Counted from the stretch's first letter, positions 44,226 through 53,390 are shown. The stretch is 64,000 bases of DNA from Spirochaetales bacterium (GCA_016929065.1 JAFGJO010000061.1:32578-96577), one strand, 5' to 3'. Made by a program: numbers and translations. The notes: a model not told the origin generated them from the sequence alone.

Positions 44226-45377
44226 TCAAATTTCCCCAATATCTTTCCAGGCTTTGACGTGAATCCCCTCCCGTTTGTATGACTGTTCTCCGCCATACAC
44301 CAGATATGATTTTTCAACAGGAATATCAAGTGTTTCAAAATACCGAAAGGGAGCAAAAAAGGTGCTGTGTATTGTTTTGGCCGCTTTAATTTCCAGCAGG
44401 CGGATGGACGTGATATTATCGAAAACAAGATCAACTTCATGTCCGGAATGATCCCTGAAAAAAAACAGGTTTTCTGTTTCCACTTTGTTAAAGCTGTTTT
44501 TTATTACTTCGGCGATAATGAAATTTTCAAATAAATTGCCGAATAACGGATGATTTTGAAGATGTTCCGGTTTTTTTATGCCGAGCAGGTAACATGCCAG
44601 GCCGGTATCGTAAAAATACAGCTTCGGGGCTTTCACAAGGCGTTTGCCAAGGTTTTTATAATACGGTTTGAGCAGTTTTATAATGAAACTGGCTTCCAAT
44701 ATAGAGAGCCAGTTTTTCATTGTTTTCTGGTCTGTGCCGCATTCATTCGAAAGTGATGTGTAGTTCAGAAGCTGCCCGGTTCGGCCGGCGCACAACCGTA
44801 TAAAGGTTTCAAATCTGCTTAAATCCTTGATGTTGACGAGCTGGTGTAAATCTCTTTCTATATACGTGGCAATATAAAAAGAATAAAATTTTGAAGGGTT
44901 GATCTTGTTTTGAAATATTCCTGGATAAAAACCGGTATACAGGATATCAAGAAGTTGTTTTTTTGCATTGGGGTAGGCTTCTTCCAGGTCAAAAGGAAGA
45001 AGCCGGATAATTGCGGTCCTGCCGGCAAGGGATTGCGAAATGTTGCTCATCATTTCGAATTGATGGCTTCCGGTGAGAATAAAAAAACCATTTTTCTTTG
45101 TTTTGTCAACAATAACCTGGATAAAGGAACAAAGATTTGGCGCGCGCTGTATTTCATCTATAACCGCACCGTCAGGGAATTGTTCAAGAAAGCCTTTTGG
45201 ATCGTGTACCGCGAAATCCCGCTGTTCCATATCTTCAAGGTTTGTGTATGGTTTGTCGGGAAAAAGCATTTGTGCAAGAGTAGTTTTGCCGGACTGCCGG
45301 GGCCCGGTAATGGTAATTACCGGAAATTGTCTGCTTAACGTTAAAATTTCCGGTGCAATTTTTCTTTTTATTATCAT
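44226..45377 (-). CDS. AAA+ ATPase with DUF4143 (AAA_14 family)
   Basis: 383 residues. N-terminal ATPase with Walker A ITGPRQSGKTTLAQM, Walker B AVIDEIQRAP and FILTGSHQFEMM, followed by DUF4143 (LYFYDTGLACYLLGI, LFFFRDHSGHEVDLVFD), whose EVDLVF resembles a PD-(D/E)XK nuclease-like core. Family is widespread, often in scattered accessory loci; function poorly known. Flanked by repeats of the palindrome family on both sides and by a hairpin 16 bp upstream of its start. Confidence 0.88.
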   Translation of the reverse strand: MIIKRKIAPEILTLSRQFPVITITGPRQSGKTTLAQMLFPDKPYTNLEDMEQRDFAVHDPKGFLEQFPDGAVIDEIQRAPNLCSFIQVIVDKTKKNGFFILTGSHQFEMMSNISQSLAGRTAIIRLLPFDLEEAYPNAKKQLLDILYTGFYPGIFQNKINPSKFYSFYIATYIERDLHQLVNIKDLSRFETFIRLCAGRTGQLLNYTSLSNECGTDQKTMKNWLSILEASFIIKLLKPYYKNLGKRLVKAPKLYFYDTGLACYLLGIKKPEHLQNHPLFGNLFENFIIAEVIKNSFNKVETENLFFFRDHSGHEVDLVFDNITSIRLLEIKAAKTIHSTFFAPFRYFETLDIPVEKSYLVYGGEQSYKREGIHVKAWKDIGEI

Positions 45378-45392
45378 AAAAGAATTATACTA

Positions 45393-45427
45393 TATGAAAA
45401 TCCGGAATTCAAGTCCGTATTTTCATA
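45393..45427. promoter_or_regulatory. 14-bp near-perfect inverted repeat before the ATPase gene
   Basis: Arms TATGAAAATCCGGA and TCCGTATTTTCATA (13 of 14 pairs) around a 7-base loop, 16 bp upstream of the ATPase start. Candidate operator or leader hairpin. Confidence 0.5.
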
Positions 45428-45448
45428 GACTTTTTATTATCTATCTGC

Positions 45449-45478
45449 GTCCTGAGGTGCGAAGCCTTAAGGAGTGAC
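45449..45478. repeat. Solo copy of palindromic repeat
   Basis: GTCCTGAGGTGCGAAGCCTT then AAGGAGTGAC, same family as 38895, 39296 and 43636, with arms TCCT/AGGA and AAGG/CCTT. Lies opposite the 43636 copy across the ATPase gene. Confidence 0.5.
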
Positions 45479-45661
45479 AAAATAATATTATTCCACTCCG
45501 GAATTGGGTGTCTGGAAATTTGGCTTGTTCGGGTCATTTGTTCGAAACACCCGGAGCCAAAGCTCGATATAGAATTATTGGTAGAATTTGATTCTGAACA
45601 ATTGAATTATGGCATATCTACCTCTCTTGCCAATATACTCGATTCCCATTATCCTCTCCCC

Positions 45662-46165
45662 ATGAATGAACTGCTCCCAATAGTCGATAAAAGCGGTAAA
45701 GTAATCGGGAAAGCAGACCGCAGTGCCTGCCATTCAGACAAATCCCTCATTCACCCGGTGGTACATCTGCATGTGATGAACAGCAGAAGTGAGCTTTTAT
45801 TGCAGAAGCGCTCCATGGAAAAAGATTTGCTGCCCGGATACTGGGATACCGGTGTCGGCGGGCATGTTTCATATGGGGAGGAACCTTTTTTGTCCCTGCA
45901 GCGTGAAACAAAAGAAGAAATAGGGATTTCTGCTGAAAACGCCAAATTGCTGTATACCTACATCAATGCTGCAAAAATAGAAACAGAATATGTCTATTCC
46001 TGGCTCCTGCGGTATGACGGGCCCTTCACCATCAATAAAGATGAACTGGATGAGGTGAAATTCTGGTCACGCGGAGGTATTGAAGAAAACCTCGGGAAAA
46101 GCGTATTTACCCGAAACTTTGAACAGGAATTTAAAATGCTGGTGATGAACAATATTTTCGGATAA
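45662..46165 (+). CDS. NUDIX hydrolase
   Basis: 167 residues. Nudix box GHVSYGEEPFLSLQRETKEEIGI fits G-x5-E-x7-REUxEExGU (written here as a pattern), with N-terminal IVDKSGKVIGKADRS like isopentenyl-diphosphate isomerase-type or YfcD-like Nudix proteins. Substrate unknown. ATG 45662 lacks a clear ribosome site; a TTG at 45578 would add 28 residues. The gap before it holds the repeat above and a GGGTGT...ACACCC inverted pair. Confidence 0.85.
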   Translation: MNELLPIVDKSGKVIGKADRSACHSDKSLIHPVVHLHVMNSRSELLLQKRSMEKDLLPGYWDTGVGGHVSYGEEPFLSLQRETKEEIGISAENAKLLYTYINAAKIETEYVYSWLLRYDGPFTINKDELDEVKFWSRGGIEENLGKSVFTRNFEQEFKMLVMNNIFG

Positions 46166-46289
46166 AATAGTGCCATAAAAGATCTAAAATTATACACTAC
46201 CCTGAATAAAGGAGATAAATCATTTGGCTTTATAGAAGGCTGCTGGAAAATAAATACTGATTAAGGTATATTGGAGACAAGGAGAAAAT

Positions 46290-46472
46290 ATGAGTGTGCA
46301 GTTTATGATTGATGATAAAGGGAGAAAAACTGGTGTGGTATTACCCATTGACGAATATGAGGAATTGATTGAACGGGCAGAGGATGCGGAAGCATTATCA
46401 ATGTTGAAAAAAATGCGTAAAAAACCTGTTGAAGCCAGAAACTTCGATGATTTTGTAAAAGATAATTTTTAA
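46290..46472 (+). CDS. Type II antitoxin (Phd/RelB-like)
   Basis: 60 residues; N-terminal half (MSVQFMIDDKGRKTGVVLPI, DEYEELIERAEDAE) has the Phd-type 'x-x-x-Y-x-x-L/I' DNA-binding style, C-terminal half (RNFDDFVKDNF) would wrap the toxin. GGAG precedes ATG 46290. The RelE/ParE-like gene follows four bases later. Confidence 0.75.
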   Translation: MSVQFMIDDKGRKTGVVLPIDEYEELIERAEDAEALSMLKKMRKKPVEARNFDDFVKDNF

Positions 46473-46475
46473 GAT

Positions 46476-46730
46476 ATGTATACAATATTTATTACAAAAA
46501 AAGCAGAAAAAAGCATTTTAAAACTATCAAAAGACATTGCAAATAAAATAATATCAAAAATACATACACTGAGGGCAGTTCCATTTCCTGCAGGGTGCAG
46601 AAAAATCGTTGGTTCCGAAAGGGATTTTCGTATACGGGTTGGGGACTATCGAATTATTTATGAGGTAAATCAAAAAGAACATCAAATTATTATTTTGACA
46701 GCAGGACATCGAAAAAATGTCTATAGATAG
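46476..46730 (+). CDS. RelE/ParE-family toxin
   Basis: 84 residues, typical length. MYTIFITKKAEKSILKLSKD, IHTLRAVPFPAGCRKIVGSE, DFRIRVGDYRIIYEV and the ending TAGHRKNVYR are diagnostic of the RelE/ParE superfamily. RelE members cut mRNA at the ribosome, ParE members act on gyrase; the GHRKNVYR ending leans towards RelE. Its last 14 bases overlap recQ. Confidence 0.85.
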   Translation: MYTIFITKKAEKSILKLSKDIANKIISKIHTLRAVPFPAGCRKIVGSERDFRIRVGDYRIIYEVNQKEHQIIILTAGHRKNVYR

Positions 46731-48213
46731 TATTGCAGAGTTAGATTCTGCTTTTGTCCCGGACCTCGTCGACGAAGCCGCGAAAAACACCTTTAAAGTG
46801 CCCTCTCTTTTTCCCTTTCAGCGGTATGTTATTGCCAATACTCTTGAACAGCAGAATCAGCTTGTGCTGTTCCCCACCGGCGGTGGGAAAAGCATCTGTT
46901 TTCAGCTGCCGGCATTGCTGCTTCCCGGAACGACGGTGGTGGCAAGTCCGCTCCTGGCCCTGCTTTCAGACCAATTGCGGCGGTGCCGGGAGCTCGGGGT
47001 CGCGGCAGAGGTGATTAAAGGCGGTCAGAGCGGGCAGGAGCGGGAACAAATACTGCACCGGCTTCAAACGGGGGCTTCAAAACTACTGTACGTAACCCCG
47101 GAAATACTTGAGAATCAACAGGTGCTGGACAAGATAACAGCACTTGAAATCTCCCACTTTGTCGTCGATGAAGCACACTGTATCGCGGAATGGGGGGAAG
47201 AGTTTCGGCCGGTATTTAAAAAACTTGGGTTAATCGCCAAAAGTCTGAATGCAAAAACCACAAGCGCATTTACCGCGACAGCATCAGAGAAGATACAAAG
47301 GTCGATCCAGGCAGTACTATTTAATGAAAATGAATTTCTTCTTGTTCAGGACATTCCGGACAGGCCGAATATTCATTACAGCGTTCTTCCGGTGCTCTCA
47401 AAGCCGCATGAGATCACCCGAATTATGACAGGCTGCAGGAAACCTGCACTTGTGTTCTGCAGGAGCAGAAACAGTACAGAGATGACCGCGCGCCTCCTGC
47501 GTCAAAGACTGGGAACGGATAACGTATATTTTTATCATGCGGGATTGTCAAAAGAGGAGCGGGTGAAGGTTGAAGAGTGGTTTTTCCATTCTGAGGACGG
47601 TATTCTGACGGCCACAACAGCATACGGCATGGGTGTCGACAAGAAAAATATCCGCACAGTCGTACACTACGATGTTCCGCTGTCGGTAGAAGCATATTTG
47701 CAGGAATCAGGCAGGGCCGGACGGGACGGTGAAAGTTCACAGGCAATAATGCTTCTCGGCTATGATGATCTGCAGTATGGAATTACAGTGGAAAATACTG
47801 TAAACAGACAGCGGTATCAAAGTCTGGTTGCGGCTGCCAGTTCAAATTCCGGCTGCCGCCGTGCGGTGTATGCCGGGTTGATGAATACAGAGATGCCGTC
47901 ATGCAGCGGCTGCGATGTGTGCGGCAATACAGTAAGGCAGAATCGAAGGGGTGAGGATGAGATAACCAGTCTTATACGAAAATATCCCCGGTATTTTTCA
48001 AAAACATTTATTGTTGATATTTTGAAGGGAAAAAAATCATTTCGCACCCGTGACGATATATTGGAACACTACCAGTATTATGCCGCCCTGTCAGATTGGG
48101 AGAAAGACGATATTGGTGAGGCAATAGATGCTGCAGAACAGACAGGTAAAATTCGCTGTCCTGTTCGGGGATTTTTTAAGCATCGATACACAGCAACAGG
48201 GAGAAAAGGTTGA
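46717..48213 (+). CDS. recQ: RecQ-type ATP-dependent DNA helicase
   Basis: 498 residues. Motif I FPTGGGKSICFQLPAL, DEAH box VVDEAHCIAEWGEEFRPVF, FTATAS, and motif VI QESGRAGRDGES with ARG finger region. A Cys cluster (CRRAVYAGLMNTEMPSCSGC) is the zinc-binding part. No HRDC domain is visible, so a short form. ATG 46717 is inside the toxin gene, with AGGACATCG upstream. Unwinds forks and recombination intermediates. The epimerase gene starts at its stop. Confidence 0.88.
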   Translation: MSIDSIAELDSAFVPDLVDEAAKNTFKVPSLFPFQRYVIANTLEQQNQLVLFPTGGGKSICFQLPALLLPGTTVVASPLLALLSDQLRRCRELGVAAEVIKGGQSGQEREQILHRLQTGASKLLYVTPEILENQQVLDKITALEISHFVVDEAHCIAEWGEEFRPVFKKLGLIAKSLNAKTTSAFTATASEKIQRSIQAVLFNENEFLLVQDIPDRPNIHYSVLPVLSKPHEITRIMTGCRKPALVFCRSRNSTEMTARLLRQRLGTDNVYFYHAGLSKEERVKVEEWFFHSEDGILTATTAYGMGVDKKNIRTVVHYDVPLSVEAYLQESGRAGRDGESSQAIMLLGYDDLQYGITVENTVNRQRYQSLVAAASSNSGCRRAVYAGLMNTEMPSCSGCDVCGNTVRQNRRGEDEITSLIRKYPRYFSKTFIVDILKGKKSFRTRDDILEHYQYYAALSDWEKDDIGEAIDAAEQTGKIRCPVRGFFKHRYTATGRKG

Positions 48214-49214
48214 AAAACAGTATTGAAGTTGCCGTTGTCACCGGAGCTGCAGGCCATGTTGGAGCGAATCTTGTGCGCTATCTCGCATCGCAAAAATTGC
48301 AGGTCAGGGCGTGTGTGTTCCGGGACAGACGGGCTTTAACGGGTCTTGAAAACAATAATTTTGTTACAATAGTACAGGCTGATGTCACTGAATTTGAGAC
48401 TCTGAAAACAGCATTTGAAAACGCGGATACAGTGTTTCACTGTGCCGGGTTCATTGCCATCGCGGACCGACAGTACAGCCTGATGAAAAAAATCAATGTC
48501 CATGGTACTGCCAATGTCGTCGAAGCTGCCAAAGCGACCGGGGTAAAACGGGTTATACACTTCAGCTCAATACATGCGCTGCAGGACACCCGGCATGGTG
48601 AACCTGTGACTGAACAGCAGCCGCTTGTGGAGGATGACCGTGGGATGAAATATGACTTCACCAAGGCCGAGGGGGAACGAATAGTGCTTTCTGCGGTGGA
48701 AAAGAAACTGGATGCTGTGATTGTCAACCCGACAGGCATTATCGGGCCGCACGATTACAAACCATCATTCTTGGGTCAATTTATTCTTGCTGTCATGAAC
48801 AAAAAGATTCCAATGCTGGTAAAAGGCGGATTCAATTGGGTGGATGTGCGGGATGTCTGTTGCGGCGCACTTCAGGCCGCATTATACGGGAAAACAGGGG
48901 AGCGGTATATCCTGGGAAACCGGTATGAGTCGGTTCATGATCTTGCTGTGAAGATCGCCAGTGTCGCGGGTGTTTCGCCGCCGCAATGTTCTGTGCCGCA
49001 TTGGCTGGCTCATATCGGCGTGCCCTTTTTTCGAATCTCGGCGAAGGTCAAAGGAGCTTCACCCCTGTTTACCCATCAGTCTTTACGCACACTGCTTCAC
49101 CATAAAAATATTTCATACAAAAAAGCGGGAGATGAATTACACTGGAAACCGGGAAATCTTGATGAGACAATTCGTGATACGGTTGTGTGGTTTCAAAACA
49201 ATGGATTCGTCTAA
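48210..49214 (+). CDS. NAD-dependent epimerase/dehydratase (extended SDR)
   Basis: 334 residues. Nucleotide-binding VVTGAAGHVGANLVRYL, catalytic YDFTK (YxxxK), HFSSIHAL and PTGIIGPHDYK. Similar to dihydroflavonol-4-reductase-like epimerases; substrate unknown. TTG start: GGGAGAAAAGG lies just before and it shares bases with the recQ stop, so it is probably translationally coupled. Confidence 0.88.
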   Translation: MKNSIEVAVVTGAAGHVGANLVRYLASQKLQVRACVFRDRRALTGLENNNFVTIVQADVTEFETLKTAFENADTVFHCAGFIAIADRQYSLMKKINVHGTANVVEAAKATGVKRVIHFSSIHALQDTRHGEPVTEQQPLVEDDRGMKYDFTKAEGERIVLSAVEKKLDAVIVNPTGIIGPHDYKPSFLGQFILAVMNKKIPMLVKGGFNWVDVRDVCCGALQAALYGKTGERYILGNRYESVHDLAVKIASVAGVSPPQCSVPHWLAHIGVPFFRISAKVKGASPLFTHQSLRTLLHHKNISYKKAGDELHWKPGNLDETIRDTVVWFQNNGFV

Positions 49215-49312
49215 AAAAGCATGTCCTGGTTTGATTGCCTTCGCAGGACGGTTATCTTGCGCTGTGTGAAGCGCGTCAAAGAAAAAAAGAGTACTCCAGG
49301 GGAGAAGCATCG

Positions 49313-50071
49313 ATGATCACTGATAATCTGTTTAATGAAATAGTGTTACTCTGGACAGGATGCGGAATAATTACCTTTTTTTTGCTGTTGTTTGTCTCTG
49401 CGCCCTATGGCAGATTGTCACGAAAAGGCTGGGGACCAAAGATCGACAGTACCCTGGCATGGATTCTGATGGAAACCGTATCGTTCGGCATCATGGGTTA
49501 TTTGTTTCTCATTACCATTGATTCATTTTCAATTGCCCACTTCATTGCCCTGCTGTGGCTGGGACATTATGGCTACCGTGCATTTGTTTTTCCGCTGGTC
49601 AGAAAAAAGGGCGCATCGACTATGCCGATTGTGATTATGTGCATGGCAATGGTGTTTAACATAATGAACGCGGGCGTAAATGGATTTCATCTATTTCTCA
49701 CCGATGCGAACTATTCATCATTATGGTTTTTCGATCTCCGCTTTATCATTGGATTGCTGCTCTTTTTGGCAGGCTTTATTGTCAATATTTCATCAGATTC
49801 ATATTTGAGAAGCCTGCGAAGGGGAAGTGAAAAAGACTACAAAATACCCCAAAAGGGTTTTTTCCGTTTCATTTCATGTCCGAATTATTTTGGCGAGATC
49901 ATGGAATGGTGCGGCTGGGCGCTATTGACGTTTTCCCTGGCAGGGCTTTCCTTTGCAGTGTGGACAATTGCCAATCTCTTGCCGAGGGCACTGTCATATC
50001 ACAAATGGTATAAACAGACATTTACCGATTATCCGGAAAACCGAAAGGCAATCATTCCCTTTTTGCTGTAA
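49313..50071 (+). CDS. Integral membrane steroid 5-alpha-reductase-like (DUF1295) protein
   Basis: 252 residues with about six membrane segments (GIITFFLLLFVSAPYG, FGIMGYLFLITI, FIIGLLLFLAGFIVNIS) and the C-terminal motif YKIPQKGFFRFISCPNYFGE, typical of 3-oxo-5-alpha-steroid 4-dehydrogenase/ICMT-like proteins. Reduction of a membrane-lipid substrate is plausible; bacterial substrates are unknown. AGGGGAGAAG lies eight bases before ATG 49313. Confidence 0.85.
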   Translation: MITDNLFNEIVLLWTGCGIITFFLLLFVSAPYGRLSRKGWGPKIDSTLAWILMETVSFGIMGYLFLITIDSFSIAHFIALLWLGHYGYRAFVFPLVRKKGASTMPIVIMCMAMVFNIMNAGVNGFHLFLTDANYSSLWFFDLRFIIGLLLFLAGFIVNISSDSYLRSLRRGSEKDYKIPQKGFFRFISCPNYFGEIMEWCGWALLTFSLAGLSFAVWTIANLLPRALSYHKWYKQTFTDYPENRKAIIPFLL

Positions 50072-50137
50072 AATGTGTTGTGAAAAATACCATGCCCCCT
50101 TGAAAAAAAATTGAAATCACGGCACAATCCCCTGCAT

Positions 50138-50878
50138 ATGGCACACACAATCGGGGTTTACGGCCTTGGCCGGTTTGGTATTTTCTGGGCTTCTCTGCTG
50201 GCAACAGTGGGGAATGTAAAAGTCTGTTCCAGGACAAAAAAAGACAGCCTGCCGGACAATCTGACTTGGGCGGAAGAATCCGAGGTCCTCGGAGCAGATG
50301 CGGTTTTTTTCTGCGTTTCGATTTCTTCTTTCGAGGAAGTCTTGAAAAAAACCGCTTCGCTGATCACCCCTCAGAGTATTGTATTTGATACCTGCTCGGT
50401 AAAAGTTCATCCAGCCAAACTCATGCAGCAGTATCTGCATCCCGATGTCGAAATTATTGCAACACACCCCATGTTCGGGCCGGATTCCGCCAAAAACGGG
50501 GTAAAAGATCTTCCCATGGTGTTTTCTCCGGTAAGAGCTTCGAAAAAAACAATTTCATTATGGCATGGAATTTTCAGTGATATGGGGCTTTCTATGATCG
50601 ATATGACGCCACATGACCATGACAAGGAGGCTGCCTTTACCCAGGGAATTACCCATTACATGGGGCGGGTGCTTGCAGATTTAAGCCTGAAGCCGTCTCC
50701 CATAGCAACATTGGGCTACCGGAAGCTGCTGGAGATTGTTGAACAAACCTGTAATGATCCCTGGCAGCTGTTTCTGGATATTCAGAACTTTAATCCATAT
50801 ACAAGAGACATGCGGATCCGCCTCCATAAGTCGCTGGAAAAGATATACGGCATATTGGATAATCCTGAAAACCAGTAG
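50138..50878 (+). CDS. Prephenate/arogenate dehydrogenase-like protein
   Basis: 246 residues. Rossmann GVYGLGRFGIFWASLLA, then THPMFGPDSAK, FSPVRASKK, DHDKEAAFTQGITHYMGR, the pattern of TyrA-type prephenate/arogenate dehydrogenases (tyrosine synthesis). Single domain, no chorismate mutase part. ATG 50138 chosen; TTG 50111 would add nine residues. No other aromatic-pathway gene adjoins it here apart from pabB 26 kb away. Confidence 0.85.
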   Translation: MAHTIGVYGLGRFGIFWASLLATVGNVKVCSRTKKDSLPDNLTWAEESEVLGADAVFFCVSISSFEEVLKKTASLITPQSIVFDTCSVKVHPAKLMQQYLHPDVEIIATHPMFGPDSAKNGVKDLPMVFSPVRASKKTISLWHGIFSDMGLSMIDMTPHDHDKEAAFTQGITHYMGRVLADLSLKPSPIATLGYRKLLEIVEQTCNDPWQLFLDIQNFNPYTRDMRIRLHKSLEKIYGILDNPENQ

Positions 50879-50922
50879 TTATCAGGTGTATGATCATTAA
50901 TTGAAGCAAACAGGTATATACC

Positions 50923-50951
50923 TTGACAACTCACATTGACACTGGTACCAT
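50923..50951 (+). promoter_or_regulatory. Promoter of the bactofilin operon
   Basis: TTGACA (50923-50928), 17-base spacer, TACCAT (50946-50951), 21 bp before the bactofilin start. Confidence 0.65.
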
Positions 50952-50972
50952 AACCAAAAAAAGGAGCCGATC

Positions 50973-51347
50973 ATGAGTGATGTATTAAAAAGAAGACTTG
51001 ATGAAAGTGAAATTGATACTGTCCTTGCAGAGGATATCGATTTTGACGGAATGCTCAGTTTTAAGGATACTCTCATGATAAAAGGGAAATTCAACGGGGA
51101 AATCAAGGCGGAAGGCGATCTGTACATCGGAGAAAAAGCAGACATTACCGCAAAAATCCAGGCAAATGTCATTTCTGCACGGGGGGCTGTCAGCGGCAAT
51201 ATCAAGGCATTATCGCGGGTGGAACTGTATTCGACCGCTAGGGTTGAAGGCGATATTGTCAGCCCCGATTTAATTGTTGAAAGCGGTGCAAAATATAATG
51301 GTGTATGCACCATGCAGAAAAAATCCGGAGTGAAAAATGAACAATAA
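50973..51347 (+). CDS. Bactofilin (polymer-forming cytoskeletal protein)
   Basis: 124 residues. Beta-helix repeats such as LMIKGKFNGEIKAEGDLYIG, DITAKIQANVISARGAVSGN and YSTARVEGDIVS, with short polar tails, as in the bactofilin/CcmA family. Polymerises without nucleotide; in spirochaetes bactofilins affect cell shape. AAAGGAGCCGATC precedes ATG 50973. Its end overlaps the next gene by 11 bp. Confidence 0.9.
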   Translation: MSDVLKRRLDESEIDTVLAEDIDFDGMLSFKDTLMIKGKFNGEIKAEGDLYIGEKADITAKIQANVISARGAVSGNIKALSRVELYSTARVEGDIVSPDLIVESGAKYNGVCTMQKKSGVKNEQ

Positions 51348-51963
51348 AATTATCGGAATTGTTTTATTAATAATATGTATTCCTCTCTCGGTTTTCGCGC
51401 AGGAAAAGCGTGATGCCCGGAAACTGTATTTTGACAAAAAATATGATGAATCCATCGAAGTCTGTTTTGAAGAACTCAAGGAAAATCCATCAAACTCCAA
51501 TTCATATATTGTCCTGGGATGGGGCCTCATTCAAAAGGGCCGGTATCAGGAAACAGTCGATTATATGACCCAGGGTCTCAGGTATAACAGCAGTAATATC
51601 TGGATAATAAAAAATCTGGCCGAATCGTATTATTATCTGGGAAGTTATGACCAGTCGCTTGCCCGTTTTGAACAATTTGTGAAAAGTGAAGCATCCTCAA
51701 ACTCAAAGGCAGAATGCTATTATTATATTGGCGAAATATATATTGCCAAAAAGGAATTCGTGAATGCGGATACCGCGCTCACGCTTGCCTGCTATTACAT
51801 CAATAAAAACTGGTTCTGGTGGACCCGCCTGGGATTTGCCCGTGAGGAGCAAAAGGCATATCAAGCGGCGCTCGATGCGTATTCCCGTGCAATCCAGATT
51901 GATCCAAACCGGGAAGAGCCCCAGCGCGGACGCGACCGGGTACGCGTCAACATAGCGCAATGA
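51337..51963 (+). CDS. Exported TPR protein
   Basis: 208 residues. Signal peptide (GIVLLIICIPLSVFA-QEK) and about four TPRs (ARKLYFDKKYDESIEVC, YIVLGWGLIQKGRYQETVDY, AECYYYIGEIYIAKKEFVNA, RLGFAREEQKAYQAALDAYS). Presumably a periplasmic protein that could link the bactofilin to the envelope. Overlaps bactofilin by 11 bp and mtaB by four (ATGA), so one operon. Confidence 0.85.
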   Translation: MNNKIIGIVLLIICIPLSVFAQEKRDARKLYFDKKYDESIEVCFEELKENPSNSNSYIVLGWGLIQKGRYQETVDYMTQGLRYNSSNIWIIKNLAESYYYLGSYDQSLARFEQFVKSEASSNSKAECYYYIGEIYIAKKEFVNADTALTLACYYINKNWFWWTRLGFAREEQKAYQAALDAYSRAIQIDPNREEPQRGRDRVRVNIAQ

Positions 51964-53300
51964 CGGTTGCGTTTTACACGCTCGGATGCAAGCTGAATCA
52001 GTCGGAAACAGAATCCATTGCCGCCTCATTTCAGCATAATGGTTTTTCTGTTGTTGGACATTCTCAATTGGCTGATATCTATATCATTAATACCTGTACC
52101 GTAACCTCAAAAAGCGATCAGAAAGCACGCAGGATTGTCCGTCTGCTCGATACTGCGCACCCAAATGCCATGATCATTCTTACCGGTTGTTACGCAGAAG
52201 TCGAGCAGGAGAAACTGCGGGAACTTTTTGAAACCAAAAGTTTTATTGCGGTGATACCGCAATCGCGGAAGAGTTTACTCATGGAGTTGCCGCAACAGGT
52301 CGCCGGTCATGCTGATTTTTCGCAGTTGTCACGTCTGGAAAAATATAATCTGTTTCAGCAGATAAAAAAGAATTTGCAGCAGGGAAATGTCTTTGCGTTG
52401 AATAACAGTGACTATCTGTTTCATTCCCGTGCATTTTTAAAGATACAGGACGGATGTGACGGTCGTTGCGCATATTGCAGGGTCCCCCTGGCCCGCGGAA
52501 AAGCCCGGAGTCTTGAGGATACAGCAATCGTTGAGCGTGTCCAGTTGCTTCAACAACAGGGCTTCCGGGAAATAGTCCTGACCGGAGTCAATATTACCGC
52601 CTATCAGCATGCTGATGTTGATTTTATCGGGTTGCTCAGAAAGCTTCTGGCAGTTACCCGTGGTGTCCGGTATCGCGTCTCATCGCTCGAGCCGGAAAAA
52701 ATTACTTCCCGGCTGGCAGAAGTACTCTCCCATGAACGGATCTGTCCGCATTTTCATATTCCGGTGCAGTCAGGATCAGATTCAATCCTGCAGCGCATGC
52801 GGCGAAGATATACTGTTGAAAGGCTCGTCGAAGGGACGAAACTTCTGCGATCAATAAAACCGGATGCTTTTTTTGCAGCGGATGTCATTGTGGGGTTTCC
52901 GGGAGAGACAGATGAAGATTTCAAGGCAACACGAAAACTTCTCTCGCAGCTGGAATTTTCCAAATTGCATGTTTTTCCGTTTTCTTCCCGGCCGGGGACA
53001 GATGCGGTGAATCTGGGCGGCCATATCCCTGAAAAAACCGTTACGGACCGGGTAAAGGATCTTGTGCAGTGGTCCGAAAAAAGAAAAGATGAGTACCTGA
53101 ATCAGTTTGCCGGAAGAACAACCGAAGTCATTCTTGAAAAAGAGGTGAACAAGAAACTGTGGGTCGGGACATCAGGTGAATCAATACGATGCAGGGTCGA
53201 TAATATTCCGGGAACCGCAGCTCGAAAGCGGGCGCTTATAAAAGCGACGATATCAGGGGTGAAAGAACCATGCAACGGCGTTTTTTTATCTGAAGGCTGA
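51960..53300 (+). CDS. mtaB: tRNA t6A37 methylthiotransferase MtaB
   Basis: 446 residues. Radical SAM enzyme that makes ms2t6A at tRNA position 37. N-terminal UPF0004 domain with YTLGCKLNQSETESI and Cys ligands in NTCTVTSKSDQKA and ILTGCYAEV; radical SAM CDGRCAYCRVPLARG (CxxxCxxC); PVQSGSDSILQRM and HVFPFSSRPGTDA; C-terminal TRAM-like domain. Best matches the MtaB/YqeV branch rather than MiaB/RimO because of CKLNQSET. Confidence 0.93.
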   Translation: MTVAFYTLGCKLNQSETESIAASFQHNGFSVVGHSQLADIYIINTCTVTSKSDQKARRIVRLLDTAHPNAMIILTGCYAEVEQEKLRELFETKSFIAVIPQSRKSLLMELPQQVAGHADFSQLSRLEKYNLFQQIKKNLQQGNVFALNNSDYLFHSRAFLKIQDGCDGRCAYCRVPLARGKARSLEDTAIVERVQLLQQQGFREIVLTGVNITAYQHADVDFIGLLRKLLAVTRGVRYRVSSLEPEKITSRLAEVLSHERICPHFHIPVQSGSDSILQRMRRRYTVERLVEGTKLLRSIKPDAFFAADVIVGFPGETDEDFKATRKLLSQLEFSKLHVFPFSSRPGTDAVNLGGHIPEKTVTDRVKDLVQWSEKRKDEYLNQFAGRTTEVILEKEVNKKLWVGTSGESIRCRVDNIPGTAARKRALIKATISGVKEPCNGVFLSEG

Positions 53301-53361
53301 AATTCCGGCTGATTTTTATATTGGAAACCCTAAAAAAGGCGCATTCACCGTCGATTTTTTA

Positions 53362-53390
53362 TTGACATTTAAAATGAGAATTGCTATATT
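53362..53390 (+). promoter_or_regulatory. Promoter of the tRNA unit
   Basis: TTGACA (53362-53367), 17-base spacer, TATATT (53385-53390), 55 bp before tRNA-Lys. Confidence 0.75.

Noticed and set aside
44162..44440. 92-codon frame opposite the ATPase end
   Set aside because: It is antisense to the DUF4143 coding region and contains repeat sequence.
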